A stretch of 64,000 nt of DNA, taken from assembly GCA_963779805.1 (NCBI GenBank), contig CAVZZN010000005.1:248001-312000 (forward strand), read 5' to 3'. The stretch is from CAIWHR01 sp963779805 (GTDB lineage: Bacteria > Pseudomonadota > Gammaproteobacteria > Burkholderiales > Casimicrobiaceae). The translations under genes were made by a program, and so were the position numbers. Shown one piece after another: positions 1 through 8,426 of the stretch. Every line of letters starts with the position of its first letter. Positions within the stretch are counted from its first letter, which is position 1. The notes below the pieces were generated by a model, which did not search any database, was not told the DNA's origin, and saw only the letters and a list, made by a program, of their open reading frames with translations.

Positions 1-514
1 CCTCATCAATGACGGCGGTGTCGCCGTGATCGTGACGACGGCCGAGCGCGCGAGAAACCTCAGGAAGAAACCGGTCTACATTTCGGGCATGGGCCGCCAG
101 GACACCTACCGCGGCTCGTCGATCCCGAACACGTCGCTGTGGCGCGACACGATGCCGAAGGCCGCGGCGATGGCTTACGGCATGGCGGGCATCACGCCGG
201 CCGACGTCGACGCGCTGATGATCTACGACAGCTTCTCCATCAACGTGTGGCTGTCGCTCGAGAATTTCGGCTTCTGCAAGCCCGGGGAAGCGGGTGACTT
301 CACCCAGGACGGCCGCATCGGGCTCGGCGGGCAGGTCCCCGTCAACACGCACGGCGGGCATCTCGCCGAAAGCTACATGCAGGGCTGGCTGCATCAGGTC
401 GAGGCCGTGCGGCAGCTGCGCGGCGAGTGCGGGGCGCGCCAAGTCGCGCATTGCGAGCTCGTGCAATACATCTGCCGGGGCAATCTCGCCGCGTCGCTCA
501 TCTACCGGAACTGA
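1..514 (+). CDS. Thiolase-like (lipid-transfer-protein type) enzyme, C-terminal part
   Basis: The gene enters from the left edge of the window, with its first complete codon at base 2, so only about 170 C-terminal residues are present. They align by eye with the two complete thiolase-like proteins at 2615 and 10172: all share a DGGVA segment, a conserved IYDSF-type motif, GFCKPGE and a NTHGGHL loop that sits where thiolases carry the catalytic GHP/His region. The next gene, a DUF35 partner, starts 6 bases after the stop. In the family such pairs act on acyl-CoA substrates, either as thiolases or as retro-aldolases. The nucleophile region lies outside the window, so the reaction cannot be judged here. 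Confidence 0.85.
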   Translation, partial: LINDGGVAVIVTTAERARNLRKKPVYISGMGRQDTYRGSSIPNTSLWRDTMPKAAAMAYGMAGITPADVDALMIYDSFSINVWLSLENFGFCKPGEAGDFTQDGRIGLGGQVPVNTHGGHLAESYMQGWLHQVEAVRQLRGECGARQVAHCELVQYICRGNLAASLIYRN

Positions 515-520
515 AGTGCA

Positions 521-928
521 ATGCCCTACGCGAAGCCCCTGCCGACGATCACGCCTCTGGAGCGCCCGTTCTGGACCCATGCACGCCGCCACGAACTGCA
601 CCTGCAACGCTGCGGCGCCTGCGGGCACTTCCGCTATCCCGCCTCGCCCGTCTGTCCCGATTGCGACAGCGACCGGCACGGATGGGTGCAGGTCAGCGGG
701 CGCGGTCGCATCCTGTCCTGGGTCGTGTTCCACCGCTCGTACTTCCCGTCCTTCGACGGCGACATTCCGTACAACGTGGCCATGATCGCGCTGGATGAGG
801 GCGTGGTGATGGTCAGCAACGTTCTCGCGCCGAACGAGAGCCTCTACGAGAAGATGCCCGTGGAGGTCGTGTTCGAGGACGTGACGCCCGAGATTTCCAT
901 CCCCAAGTTCAGACCGGTGTCCGCCTGA
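521..928 (+). CDS. DUF35 zinc-ribbon/OB-fold acyl-CoA-associated protein
   Basis: A 135-residue protein with an N-terminal rubredoxin-like zinc ribbon (Cys31, Cys34, Cys45, Cys48, two CxxC pairs) followed by a beta-rich OB fold. This is the DUF35 architecture. DUF35 proteins are obligate partners of thiolase-like enzymes, for example ChsH2 with the aldolase Ltp2 in steroid side-chain breakdown and the partners of archaeal HMG-CoA synthase/thiolase. It follows the partial thiolase directly and overlaps the next gene by one base (TGATG), so it is translated from the same operon. It probably forms a complex with the upstream thiolase-like protein and helps bind the acyl-CoA; that is inference from the family. 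Confidence 0.88.
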   Translation: MPYAKPLPTITPLERPFWTHARRHELHLQRCGACGHFRYPASPVCPDCDSDRHGWVQVSGRGRILSWVVFHRSYFPSFDGDIPYNVAMIALDEGVVMVSNVLAPNESLYEKMPVEVVFEDVTPEISIPKFRPVSA

Positions 929-2547
929 TGGACGTGTACCGACTGCCGCTTGAACGCCGCGTCCTCGGGCCGATCCTCGCGCAACAGGCCCGGTTGGAGG
1001 GCGAGCGTCCGTACCTGACGGTCGGCGGAAGCACCTGGAGCTTCGCCGAGACCGATCGCGTCGTGCGCAGGATCGCGCGCGGCCTGCGCGCGCTGGGCGT
1101 GCAGAAGCAGGATGCGGTCACGCTGCTCCTGCCCAACACCGCCGAATTCGTGTTCTCGTGGTACGCCTGCTGCGTGATCGGCGCCGTCATGGTGCCGATC
1201 AACCCGGCGCACACCGGTTTCGTGCTCGACTACCAGTTGAAGGACAGCGGCGCGCGCGGGCTTATCGTCGACCGCAGCCTCGCGCCGCGGCTCCTCAGTG
1301 TGCCGCACGAGACGCTGAAGCAGCTGCGCTGGATCGCCGTGGTCGGGGGCACGCACGACCTGGTGCTGCACGCGGGCCCGGGGCGGTACCTCGACTTCGC
1401 GGATTTGCTGGTGGACGGCGACGACGATCCGGAGATCCCGTGCACGTACCACGACGTGCACAGCATCATGTATACGTCGGGAACGACCGGGCCCTCGAAG
1501 GGCGTGATCCTTCCCAATGGCCACTTCTTCGCCTCGACCTGCACGTTCCTGCGCGCATTGGCGCTCGACCGCAACGACGTGCTGTTCACGCCGCTGCCGC
1601 TGTTCCACGGGCTCGCCAGCCGGCTGGGGGTGCTTCCCGCGCTCATGGTCGGGACCCATGTCGTGGTCGCCGAGAAGTTCAGCGCCACGCAGTTCTGGCG
1701 ACAGGTCAGCGAGTGCGGCGCTACCGTCGCCCACACGATCTTCACGATCCCGCCGATCCTGAAGGCGCAGCCGCCGTCGCAGTGGGACCGGGCCCACCGG
1801 CTGCGCGCGATGTACAACGCGAGCTCCGATCCGGAGTTCGAGTCGCGCTTCAACGTGCGCCTCGTGGAAGCTTACGGGCTCACCGAAACCGGGCTGACGA
1901 TCTACACCCCCTGGCCGGAGCGGCGCGAAGGCTCGTGCGGCAAGGCTGACGAGGACTGGGAGATCGAGATCGTCGACGAGGAGGGCATGGTCGTCGCGAA
2001 CGGCGAGATTGGCGAGCTGGTCTGTCGGCCGCGCCTGCCGTCGATCATGATGGAGGGCTATCTCAACAAGGCGGCCGAGACCCTCAGGACCTTCCGCAAT
2101 CTCTGGTTTCACTGCGGCGACTACGCTCGCCGCGACGACGACGGGTACTTCTACTTCTCCGGACGGAAGAAGGAGCGTATCCGCCGGCGCGGCGAGAACA
2201 TCTCCGGATTCGAGATCGAGCGCATCGTCGGCATGCACCCGGACGTCGCCGAGGTGGCTGCGGTGGCCCATCCCGCGGAAGCCGGCGAGGACGACGTGCG
2301 GTGCGTCATCATCCAGCGTGCCGGCGCGCGCCTCGCGCCCGAGGCGCTGATGGACTGGCTGCAGCCGCGGTTGCCGTTCTTCATGCTGCCGCGCTACATC
2401 GAATTCGTGGACGACATGCCGCGAACGCCGTCGGCGAAGATCGAGAAATACAAGCTCGTGGAGGCCGGACTCTCGGCTTCGGCATGGGACCGGGAAAAGG
2501 CCGGCTACCGGATCGATCGCTCCGCATCGAAGGCGGCGCAGGCGTGA
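928..2547 (+). CDS. AMP-forming acyl-CoA synthetase (CaiC-like)
   Basis: A 539-residue ANL-superfamily ligase of normal length. Visible signatures are the ATP/AMP-binding P-loop YTSGTTGPSKG (about residues 187-197), the YGLTETG motif (about 314-320), the hinge region with GRKKERIRRRGENIS near residue 412, and the C-terminal catalytic Lys in TPSAKIEKYK near residue 506. It should activate a carboxylic acid to its CoA thioester using ATP. It starts inside the stop of the DUF35 gene (TGATG) and is followed by a second thiolase-DUF35 pair, so it probably supplies their CoA-ester substrate. The closest named family I recognise is crotonobetaine/carnitine-CoA ligase, but the substrate cannot be assigned. 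Confidence 0.9.
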   Translation: MDVYRLPLERRVLGPILAQQARLEGERPYLTVGGSTWSFAETDRVVRRIARGLRALGVQKQDAVTLLLPNTAEFVFSWYACCVIGAVMVPINPAHTGFVLDYQLKDSGARGLIVDRSLAPRLLSVPHETLKQLRWIAVVGGTHDLVLHAGPGRYLDFADLLVDGDDDPEIPCTYHDVHSIMYTSGTTGPSKGVILPNGHFFASTCTFLRALALDRNDVLFTPLPLFHGLASRLGVLPALMVGTHVVVAEKFSATQFWRQVSECGATVAHTIFTIPPILKAQPPSQWDRAHRLRAMYNASSDPEFESRFNVRLVEAYGLTETGLTIYTPWPERREGSCGKADEDWEIEIVDEEGMVVANGEIGELVCRPRLPSIMMEGYLNKAAETLRTFRNLWFHCGDYARRDDDGYFYFSGRKKERIRRRGENISGFEIERIVGMHPDVAEVAAVAHPAEAGEDDVRCVIIQRAGARLAPEALMDWLQPRLPFFMLPRYIEFVDDMPRTPSAKIEKYKLVEAGLSASAWDREKAGYRIDRSASKAAQA

Positions 2548-2614
2548 TCGTCCCCATCCCGTGCGGCGGCCCCCCGGCACGCGCAAACCATTCGCACACC
2601 CGAGGAGGGATGAC

Positions 2615-3748
2615 GTGTCAATGCGAAGTCGTGTGGCTGTCGTGGGCGTCGGTACGACGGCGTTCGGCAGGCTTCCCGGAAACGATGCCTACGATCTGGG
2701 GATGATGGCGTTCCGCAACGCGCTGCAGGATGCCGGCCTCAAGGCGGCAGATGTCGACGGGCTCATCGTCAATCGCGTTCCGGACTACCAGCGTTTCGCC
2801 GAGATGAGTGGCATGAACCCCCGCGTCGCGCTCGTCACGCCCGGTCAGGGCCGCATGTCCGGCGCGTCGATCGAGATGGCGGCATCGGCGATTGCCGCGG
2901 GACTCGCGCACACGATCGCGCTGGTTTACGGCAACAACGGCCGTTCCGCGGGCGACCAGTACGGCGGCGACAGCGACCGCTACGGCGGTGGCTCGGTGGG
3001 CCCCTGGTTCCCCTACGGGATGACGTCGCCCGGCGCCGCTCATGCCGTGATGTTCCGGCGGCACATGCATGAATACGGGACAACCAGCGAGCAACTCGCC
3101 GCGGTCCCCGTTGCTTTTCGCAAGCATGCCGTTCTCAACCCCGATGCCGTGATGCGCACGCCGATCACCATCGAAGATCACCAGAGGTCGCGCTTCATCG
3201 CCGAGCCGCTGCACCTCTTCGACTACTGCCTCATCAACGATGGTGGCGTCGCGATGATCGTCACCGCCGCCGAGCGCGCGAGGGATTTCCCGAGGCCGCC
3301 CGTCTACGTGCGCGGCTTCGGCATGGCGACGAAGCTCGCGAACTCATCGCTGCCGCCCGACGATTACTGGTACGGTCCGATGTCGGAGGTTGCCGCACAG
3401 ACCTACGGGATGGCCGGCGTCACGCACGACGATCTGGACGGCCTCATGATCTACGACAACTTCTCGCCCACCGTGCTGTTCAGCCTCGAGGGCTTCGGCT
3501 TCTGCAAGCGCGGCGAGAGCGGCAGCTTCGTGCAGGGCGGACGGCTGGAGCTCGGCGGACAGTTCCCCTCCAATACGGATGGCGGGCACCTGTCCAACTC
3601 GTACATGCAGGGCTGGGGGCTCAACGTGGAAGCGGTGCGCCAGTTGCGCGGCGAGTGCGGCGCGCGGCAGGTCGAGGACGCGCGGCTCATCCAGTACATG
3701 TGCGCGGCTCCGCTCGTCACGTCGATAGTCTACGGGAGGGATGCATGA
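2615..3748 (+). CDS. Thiolase-like protein (Ltp2/SCP-x type) lacking the nucleophilic Cys
   Basis: About 377 residues. A GAGGAGGG ribosome-binding site at 2602-2609 favours the GTG at 2615; ATG 2621 is the alternative. The N-terminal VAVVGVGTTAFGR and the general thiolase fold are clear. At the position where SCP-x thiolases have the NxCxxG nucleophile this protein reads GRMSG (residues 79-83), with no Cys. The C-terminal NTDGGHL loop replaces the usual GHP motif. This is the pattern of thiolase-fold proteins recruited as aldolases (Ltp2) rather than as true thiolases. The following DUF35 gene overlaps its stop (ATGA). The reaction may therefore be a retro-aldol C-C cleavage of a hydroxyacyl-CoA, but this is inferred. 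Confidence 0.88.
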   Translation: MSMRSRVAVVGVGTTAFGRLPGNDAYDLGMMAFRNALQDAGLKAADVDGLIVNRVPDYQRFAEMSGMNPRVALVTPGQGRMSGASIEMAASAIAAGLAHTIALVYGNNGRSAGDQYGGDSDRYGGGSVGPWFPYGMTSPGAAHAVMFRRHMHEYGTTSEQLAAVPVAFRKHAVLNPDAVMRTPITIEDHQRSRFIAEPLHLFDYCLINDGGVAMIVTAAERARDFPRPPVYVRGFGMATKLANSSLPPDDYWYGPMSEVAAQTYGMAGVTHDDLDGLMIYDNFSPTVLFSLEGFGFCKRGESGSFVQGGRLELGGQFPSNTDGGHLSNSYMQGWGLNVEAVRQLRGECGARQVEDARLIQYMCAAPLVTSIVYGRDA

Positions 3749-4164
3749 GCGCGGAAACTGCGTACACGAAGCCGCTGCCGCGCATCGACGAGCGCAATCG
3801 CCCGCATTGGGAGGGCAACCGGGAGGGCGTGCTGCGCGTCCAGCGCTGCGATGATTGCGGCACCCCCCGGTTTCCCGCGAGCCGCTTCTGCCCACACTGC
3901 CTCAGCGAAAGCACGAGCTGGGTCGCGACCGAGGGCAGGGGCGCCGTCTGGTCCTGGTGCGTCTTCCACCGCGCGTATTTCAAGGGCTTCGAGCCGGAGC
4001 TGCCGTACGCGGTGGTGCTGGTGCAGCTCGACGAGGGCATCCGGCTCTACAGCAATCTCGTGGATGTCCCGCGCGACAGGATCCGCATCGGCATGCGCGT
4101 CCGGGCGGTTTTCGACGCGGTGACCGATGACGTGACATTGGTGAAATTCCAGGAGGATGTCTGA
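3745..4164 (+). CDS. DUF35 zinc-ribbon/OB-fold protein, second copy
   Basis: A 139-residue paralogue of the protein at 521. The ATG at 3745 overlaps the thiolase stop by four bases (ATGA). The zinc ribbon is intact with Cys35, Cys38, Cys49 and Cys52, followed by the OB-fold with the shared segments WSWCVFHRAYF and LPYAVVLVQL. It should be the dedicated partner of the thiolase-like protein encoded just upstream. Its stop overlaps the start of the alcohol dehydrogenase by one base. Confidence 0.88.
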   Translation: MSAETAYTKPLPRIDERNRPHWEGNREGVLRVQRCDDCGTPRFPASRFCPHCLSESTSWVATEGRGAVWSWCVFHRAYFKGFEPELPYAVVLVQLDEGIRLYSNLVDVPRDRIRIGMRVRAVFDAVTDDVTLVKFQEDV

Positions 4165-5207
4165 TGCGTGCGATGGTGGTGACAGAGCCCGGCGGGCTCG
4201 ATGCGCTGAAACTCACGGACGTACCAATCCCCGATCTGCGGAACAACGACGTCCTGATCAGGGTCGAGGCCTGCGGTGTCTGCTTCCACGACGTCGTCAC
4301 GCGCAACGGCACGATGAAGCGCGGAGTGAAGATGCCGCTCATTCCCGGCCATGAGATTGCCGGCATCGTCGAGCGGATCGGCCCCGGCGTGCGCGATTTC
4401 AAGCCGGGGGATCGCGTCACCACGGTCCAGCGACGCCATATCTGCGGGCGTTGCCGCTATTGCAGAAGCGGCCGGGAGACGTCGTGCGAAGAGCGCGAGT
4501 TCATGGGCGACATGGGCCTCAATGGCGGCTATGCGGAGTTCGCCTGCGTGGAGGAGGACAACGTCGCGCTCGTGCCCGCCGACATTCCTCTCGACCAGGC
4601 CGCGATCGTGGCCTGCGCGATCGGCACGGAGCTCAATGCGATCCGCGACGTAGCCAATGTCAAGCCCGGCGACAAGGTCCTGATCACCGGCGCCGGCGGC
4701 GGCCTCGGCATTCACGGCATCCAGATCGCACGCGCCTCCGGTGGCTTCGTCGTGGGTCTCACGACCTCGGACGACAAGGCGCAGTTGATCAAGGACGCGG
4801 GCGCGCACGAGGTGGTCCTGTGCAAGCGCGGCGAGGATTTTTCCGCCGCGGTCAAGAAGGTCACCGGCGGCGAGGGCGTCGACGTTGCGATCGACAACGT
4901 TGGCAGCGCCGTATTTCAGCCGACGCGGAAGAGCCTGGCGATGGGCGCGCGCTGGATCTTCGTCGGCCAGCTCACCGGCGAGTTCGTGCAGATCAATCCC
5001 GCGCAGTTCTTCATGCGCGACATCTCGATCAAGAGTGCGAAGAGCACCTCGCGCAAGCAGCTCCTCGATTCGCTGGAGCTGGTGCGGCTGGGGCTCGTCA
5101 AGCCGATCGTCACGCACGCGCTGCCGCTCGAATCCGCCGCCGAGGCGCATCGCGATGTCGAGAGCGGGCGTTCCGTGGGCCGCATCCTGCTGAAACCGGG
5201 TCTGTGA
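4164..5207 (+). CDS. Zinc-dependent medium-chain alcohol dehydrogenase
   Basis: A 347-residue MDR-family NAD(P)-dependent oxidoreductase. Catalytic-zinc ligands are visible as Cys40 and the GHE motif (His63, Glu64). The structural zinc site is Cys94, Cys97, Cys100 and Cys108 (CGRCRYC plus a later C). A Rossmann signature GAGGGLG lies near residue 170. It would oxidise an alcohol or reduce an aldehyde or ketone arising in the pathway. It starts in the TGATG overlap with the DUF35 gene and ends in a GTGA overlap with the MFS gene, so it belongs to the same coupled operon. The substrate is unknown. Confidence 0.9.
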   Translation: MRAMVVTEPGGLDALKLTDVPIPDLRNNDVLIRVEACGVCFHDVVTRNGTMKRGVKMPLIPGHEIAGIVERIGPGVRDFKPGDRVTTVQRRHICGRCRYCRSGRETSCEEREFMGDMGLNGGYAEFACVEEDNVALVPADIPLDQAAIVACAIGTELNAIRDVANVKPGDKVLITGAGGGLGIHGIQIARASGGFVVGLTTSDDKAQLIKDAGAHEVVLCKRGEDFSAAVKKVTGGEGVDVAIDNVGSAVFQPTRKSLAMGARWIFVGQLTGEFVQINPAQFFMRDISIKSAKSTSRKQLLDSLELVRLGLVKPIVTHALPLESAAEAHRDVESGRSVGRILLKPGL

Positions 5208-6499
5208 CGGCGCTCCCCGACGTCGGTCAGCGCCCGGTCCACTGGTCGGCGGCCGTCCGCGTCGGTGTCATTTGCGGGCTGGTTACGATGATGAGCCAGT
5301 TCTTCCGCAACGCGCACGTGGTGGTGGCGCCGGACATCATGCGCGACACGCAGGTGACGGCGCAGGTGTTCGGGTATCTGAGCGGTGCGCTGTTCGTCAC
5401 GGCGGCGGTTCTGCAGATCCCGGCCGGCATGCTGATCGACCGTTTCGGCCCGCGGCGCACGATCCCGGTGATGCTCCTGACGGTGGTGGCCGGCACGGTG
5501 CTGTTCGCGACGGCACAGGGCGCGGGCAGCCTCGTGCTCGGACGCGTGCTGACCGGCGTGGGCGTCGCAGCAATGGGCATGGCGTCCATCATCGCGGTGT
5601 CGCGGTGGTACGCCCCCAGGCATTTCGGAATCCTCACCGGCGTGATCCTCAGCATCAGCCAGCTCGGCAACCTGGCTGCCACGGTTCCGATGTCGGCCGT
5701 GTCCGCGGAGATCGGCTGGCGCAATGCGTATCTGGTCATGGTCGCGTTCACGGTGGTCCTGGTGATCGCGAGCTTCGTCTGGATCCGCGATGCGCCGCCC
5801 GGACATCCCTATCACCGGCGCGCCGCCGAGAACGTCGCAAGCGCGTTTCGCGGCGTGGCCGAGATCCTGGCGATCCGCGAGCTGCGGCCGCTGCTCGCCA
5901 TCGCCGGCACTGCCTTCGCTGTGATCAGCTGCATCCTCGGCCTGTGGGGCGGCCCCTACCTGCACGATGTGCACGGCCTCGACACCGTCGCCCGCGGCAA
6001 CGTCACCTCCTCGCTCGTGTATGGCATCATCGTCGGCAACCTCCTGTTCGGTTCGCTCGAGCGGGTGTTCGACACGCGCAAGCGAATCGTCGTGGCGTGT
6101 GGGTGGGGCACGACGGCGATCCTTCTGGCGCTCGCCTACGAGCCGCGCATGCCGCTGTGGCTGGTCACGGTCGCGTTCGCGTGCCTCGGCTTTCTCAGCG
6201 GTTCGACCGTGAACATCATCGCCCACGGCCGTGGCTTCTATCCGGACCGGCTGATGGGACGGGGGGTCACCGTCGTCAATACCGCCGTGCTCGCCGGCGC
6301 AGGCCTGCTGCAAATGGCGACGGGCCTCGTTGCGGGCGTGCTCGCCCCGCGCAGCGCAACGCTGCCGGCGGAGGCCTATCGCGTGATCTTCGCGATGATC
6401 GCGGGCGTCCTTGCCGTCGCCCTGTTCATCTATCGCACGTGTCCGGACGTCCGTCCGAGCGGAGTGGCCGGACTTCCACAACGGGGAGAGATCCAGTGA
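5204..6499 (+). CDS. MFS transporter
   Basis: About 431 residues from the GTG at 5204, which overlaps the dehydrogenase stop (GTGA). The protein has around twelve hydrophobic segments and the MFS motif A, here DRFGPRRT, in the first cytoplasmic loop. Charged loops such as HPYHRRA separate the two halves. A role in uptake of the compound degraded by this island, or export of an intermediate, is the natural reading of its position. The sequence alone does not identify the ligand. Its stop overlaps the next gene's GTG start. Confidence 0.88.
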   Translation: MTALPDVGQRPVHWSAAVRVGVICGLVTMMSQFFRNAHVVVAPDIMRDTQVTAQVFGYLSGALFVTAAVLQIPAGMLIDRFGPRRTIPVMLLTVVAGTVLFATAQGAGSLVLGRVLTGVGVAAMGMASIIAVSRWYAPRHFGILTGVILSISQLGNLAATVPMSAVSAEIGWRNAYLVMVAFTVVLVIASFVWIRDAPPGHPYHRRAAENVASAFRGVAEILAIRELRPLLAIAGTAFAVISCILGLWGGPYLHDVHGLDTVARGNVTSSLVYGIIVGNLLFGSLERVFDTRKRIVVACGWGTTAILLALAYEPRMPLWLVTVAFACLGFLSGSTVNIIAHGRGFYPDRLMGRGVTVVNTAVLAGAGLLQMATGLVAGVLAPRSATLPAEAYRVIFAMIAGVLAVALFIYRTCPDVRPSGVAGLPQRGEIQ

Positions 6500-7371
6500 G
6501 CACGATAAAGGCGGAGCCGTACCTTGACGTCGAAGCGGAGCTGGGGGAAGGCCCGCTCTGGTCGGTGCGCGACCAGAATCTGTACTGGATCGATGTCACG
6601 CAGCGCACCGTGTGGCGCCACGATCCGGCCAGCGGCAAGACGGAGAGGTTCACCGTCTCCGGCATGCCGGGCTCGATCGCCGTGTGCGAGAAGGGCGGCT
6701 TGCTGGCCGCGTTCCGCACCGGGCTCGCGCACATCGATCTCGAGAAGGGCGTTGAAACGAAGCTGCCGAGCGCCATCGATTTCGGCACCGAACGGTTCAA
6801 CGACGGCAAATGCGACCGCCGCGGGCGCTTCTTCGCGGGGACGATGGACAAGACGATGAAGGCCCCGGTCGGCGGCCTCTATCGCGTCGATGCCGACCGG
6901 TCGGTCACGCGCGTGGCCGACGGCATCGTCCTGTCGAACGGAATCGCATGGAGCCCGGACGACCGCATCATGTATCACTGCGAGTCACGCCCCGGCGTCG
7001 TCTATGCCTACGATTACGACATCGCAACCGGCACGCCCTCCAATCGGCGCGTCCACATCGACCTCGCTTCGGCCGGTCGCCATTGCGACGGCTGCACGGT
7101 CGACGCGGAGGGCTTCCTGTGGATTGCAGAGGTCGGAGTGTCGAGCGTGGGCCGCTACGCGCCAGACGGCCGCCGTGTCGCCGGCATCGAGCTTCCCACC
7201 AAGCGCGTGAGCAGCGTGATGTTCGGCGGGCCGGGCCTCGATACGCTCTTCATCACCACCATGCGCTACAACCTCACGCCCGAGGAATCGGCTGCGCAGC
7301 CGCTCGCGGGCCATCTGTTCACGGCACGGCCCGGCGTGCGTGGATTGCCCGAGTCGTATTTCGCGGGTTGA
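6496..7371 (+). CDS. SMP-30/gluconolactonase/LRE family hydrolase
   Basis: A 291-residue six-bladed beta-propeller starting at GTG 6496 in a GTGA overlap. The metal-binding residues of the family can be placed: Glu in AELGEGPLW, Asn in RFNDGK, Asn in LSNGIAW and Asp in DGCTVD. Members hydrolyse sugar lactones or related esters using a divalent cation. A lactonase beside an alcohol dehydrogenase is a common arrangement for oxidising a cyclic hemiacetal or sugar-like compound through its lactone to the acid. That is a plausible but unproven role here. Confidence 0.9.
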   Translation: MSTIKAEPYLDVEAELGEGPLWSVRDQNLYWIDVTQRTVWRHDPASGKTERFTVSGMPGSIAVCEKGGLLAAFRTGLAHIDLEKGVETKLPSAIDFGTERFNDGKCDRRGRFFAGTMDKTMKAPVGGLYRVDADRSVTRVADGIVLSNGIAWSPDDRIMYHCESRPGVVYAYDYDIATGTPSNRRVHIDLASAGRHCDGCTVDAEGFLWIAEVGVSSVGRYAPDGRRVAGIELPTKRVSSVMFGGPGLDTLFITTMRYNLTPEESAAQPLAGHLFTARPGVRGLPESYFAG

Positions 7372-7394
7372 ACGGGTCATTCGGGAGACATCGC

Positions 7395-8387
7395 GTGCAC
7401 GTCTCGATTGCGGAGGCTCGCCGTCTCGTCGAAGACGCCATGCGGGCGGCTGGGCACACCGGGGACGAGGCGTCGATCATCGCGGATCACCTGATCGACT
7501 GCGAGCTTCGTGGCGTCGGGTTCGGAGGCCTGCCGCGCGCGGTGTCGATCCTCGAGCGGATCGAGAAGATGCCGCTCGCCAAACGTCCGATCACGGTCGT
7601 TCGCGACACCCCCGTTTCGGCGATGGTCGAGGGCGGCGACCAGGCCGGTTATCTCGTGGCGCATCGGGCGACGACCATCGCGATCGCGAAGGCCAAGGCG
7701 ACCGGCATCGGCATGGTCGCCGCGAACGACACCTGGTACACGGGCATGTTCGCGTATTACATGGAGATGGCCACGCGCGAGCATCTCGTCGCGATGGCGT
7801 TCGGCAACGCGTCACCGCGCGTGGCGCCGTACGGAAGCACCGAGGGGCGGTTCGGAACCAACCCGATGGCGATCGGGGTGCCCTCGACGGCGGATCCCAT
7901 CATCTGGGACATCGGCACCTCGGCGATCATGGCGGGCGAGGTGGCGCTTGCCCAGCGCATGGGCAAGGAGCTTCCGGCCGGCGTTGCCTTCGATCGCGAC
8001 GGCAATCCGACGCGCGATCCGATGAAGGCGGGCGAGGGTGCCTATGCATGCTGGGGCGGGCACAAGGGTTCGGGCCTCGCGCTGATGCTCCAGCTCGTCG
8101 GCATGATGTGCAACACGCTGCCGTTCCCGCCGCTGCTCGCGGGAGGCGGTTATCTGGTGCTGGCCGTCCGTCCCGACCTCTTCATGCCGCCGGACGTGTT
8201 CATGGCGCGGGTTACCGAGTACGCGCAGGCCGTGCGCGGCGCACGGCGACTCGTTCCGGACACGCCGGTGCGCATGCCCTTCGACCGGTCCGCCGCCGAG
8301 CGCCGTCGCCGCCTGGCCGAGGATGCGATCGAAGTCGCGCCACCGGTGCACGCGAAATTGAAGGCCGCTGCCGAAGCCGTGCGTTGA
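7395..8387 (+). CDS. Ldh2-family malate/L-lactate-type dehydrogenase
   Basis: About 330 residues from the GTG at 7395, preceded by CGGGAGA. The fold is that of the NAD(P)-dependent Ldh2/MDH2 family (malate, ureidoglycolate, 2,3-diketogulonate and delta-1-piperideine-2-carboxylate reductases), not the classical Rossmann lactate dehydrogenase. Recognisable segments are FGTNPMAIGVP, the WDIGTSAIMAGEV strand and GHKGSGLALM, which normally contact cofactor and substrate. It would interconvert a 2-hydroxy and a 2-oxo acid. It is the last gene of the plus-strand operon and ends 39 bases before a convergent ligase gene. Confidence 0.88.
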   Translation: MHVSIAEARRLVEDAMRAAGHTGDEASIIADHLIDCELRGVGFGGLPRAVSILERIEKMPLAKRPITVVRDTPVSAMVEGGDQAGYLVAHRATTIAIAKAKATGIGMVAANDTWYTGMFAYYMEMATREHLVAMAFGNASPRVAPYGSTEGRFGTNPMAIGVPSTADPIIWDIGTSAIMAGEVALAQRMGKELPAGVAFDRDGNPTRDPMKAGEGAYACWGGHKGSGLALMLQLVGMMCNTLPFPPLLAGGGYLVLAVRPDLFMPPDVFMARVTEYAQAVRGARRLVPDTPVRMPFDRSAAERRRRLAEDAIEVAPPVHAKLKAAAEAVR

Positions 8388-8389
8388 GC

Positions 8390-8412
8390 CGGTCGAGGTT
8401 CTCCCTCGGCCG
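8390..8412. terminator. Candidate hairpin between convergent genes
   Basis: A 9-bp stem with one G-U pair (8390-8398 with 8404-8412) and a 5-base loop lies in the 39-base gap between the convergent Ldh2-type dehydrogenase and acyl-CoA ligase genes. It has no long T tract in either direction. A bidirectional terminator role is suggested by position only. Confidence 0.4.
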
Positions 8413-8426
8413 TTGGCACCGGGTCG

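Noticed and set aside
844..2586. A 580-codon open frame antisense to the acyl-CoA ligase
   Set aside because: Its translation is Arg/Ala/His-rich without family motifs, while the plus-strand frame has all ligase motifs. It is a high-GC shadow.
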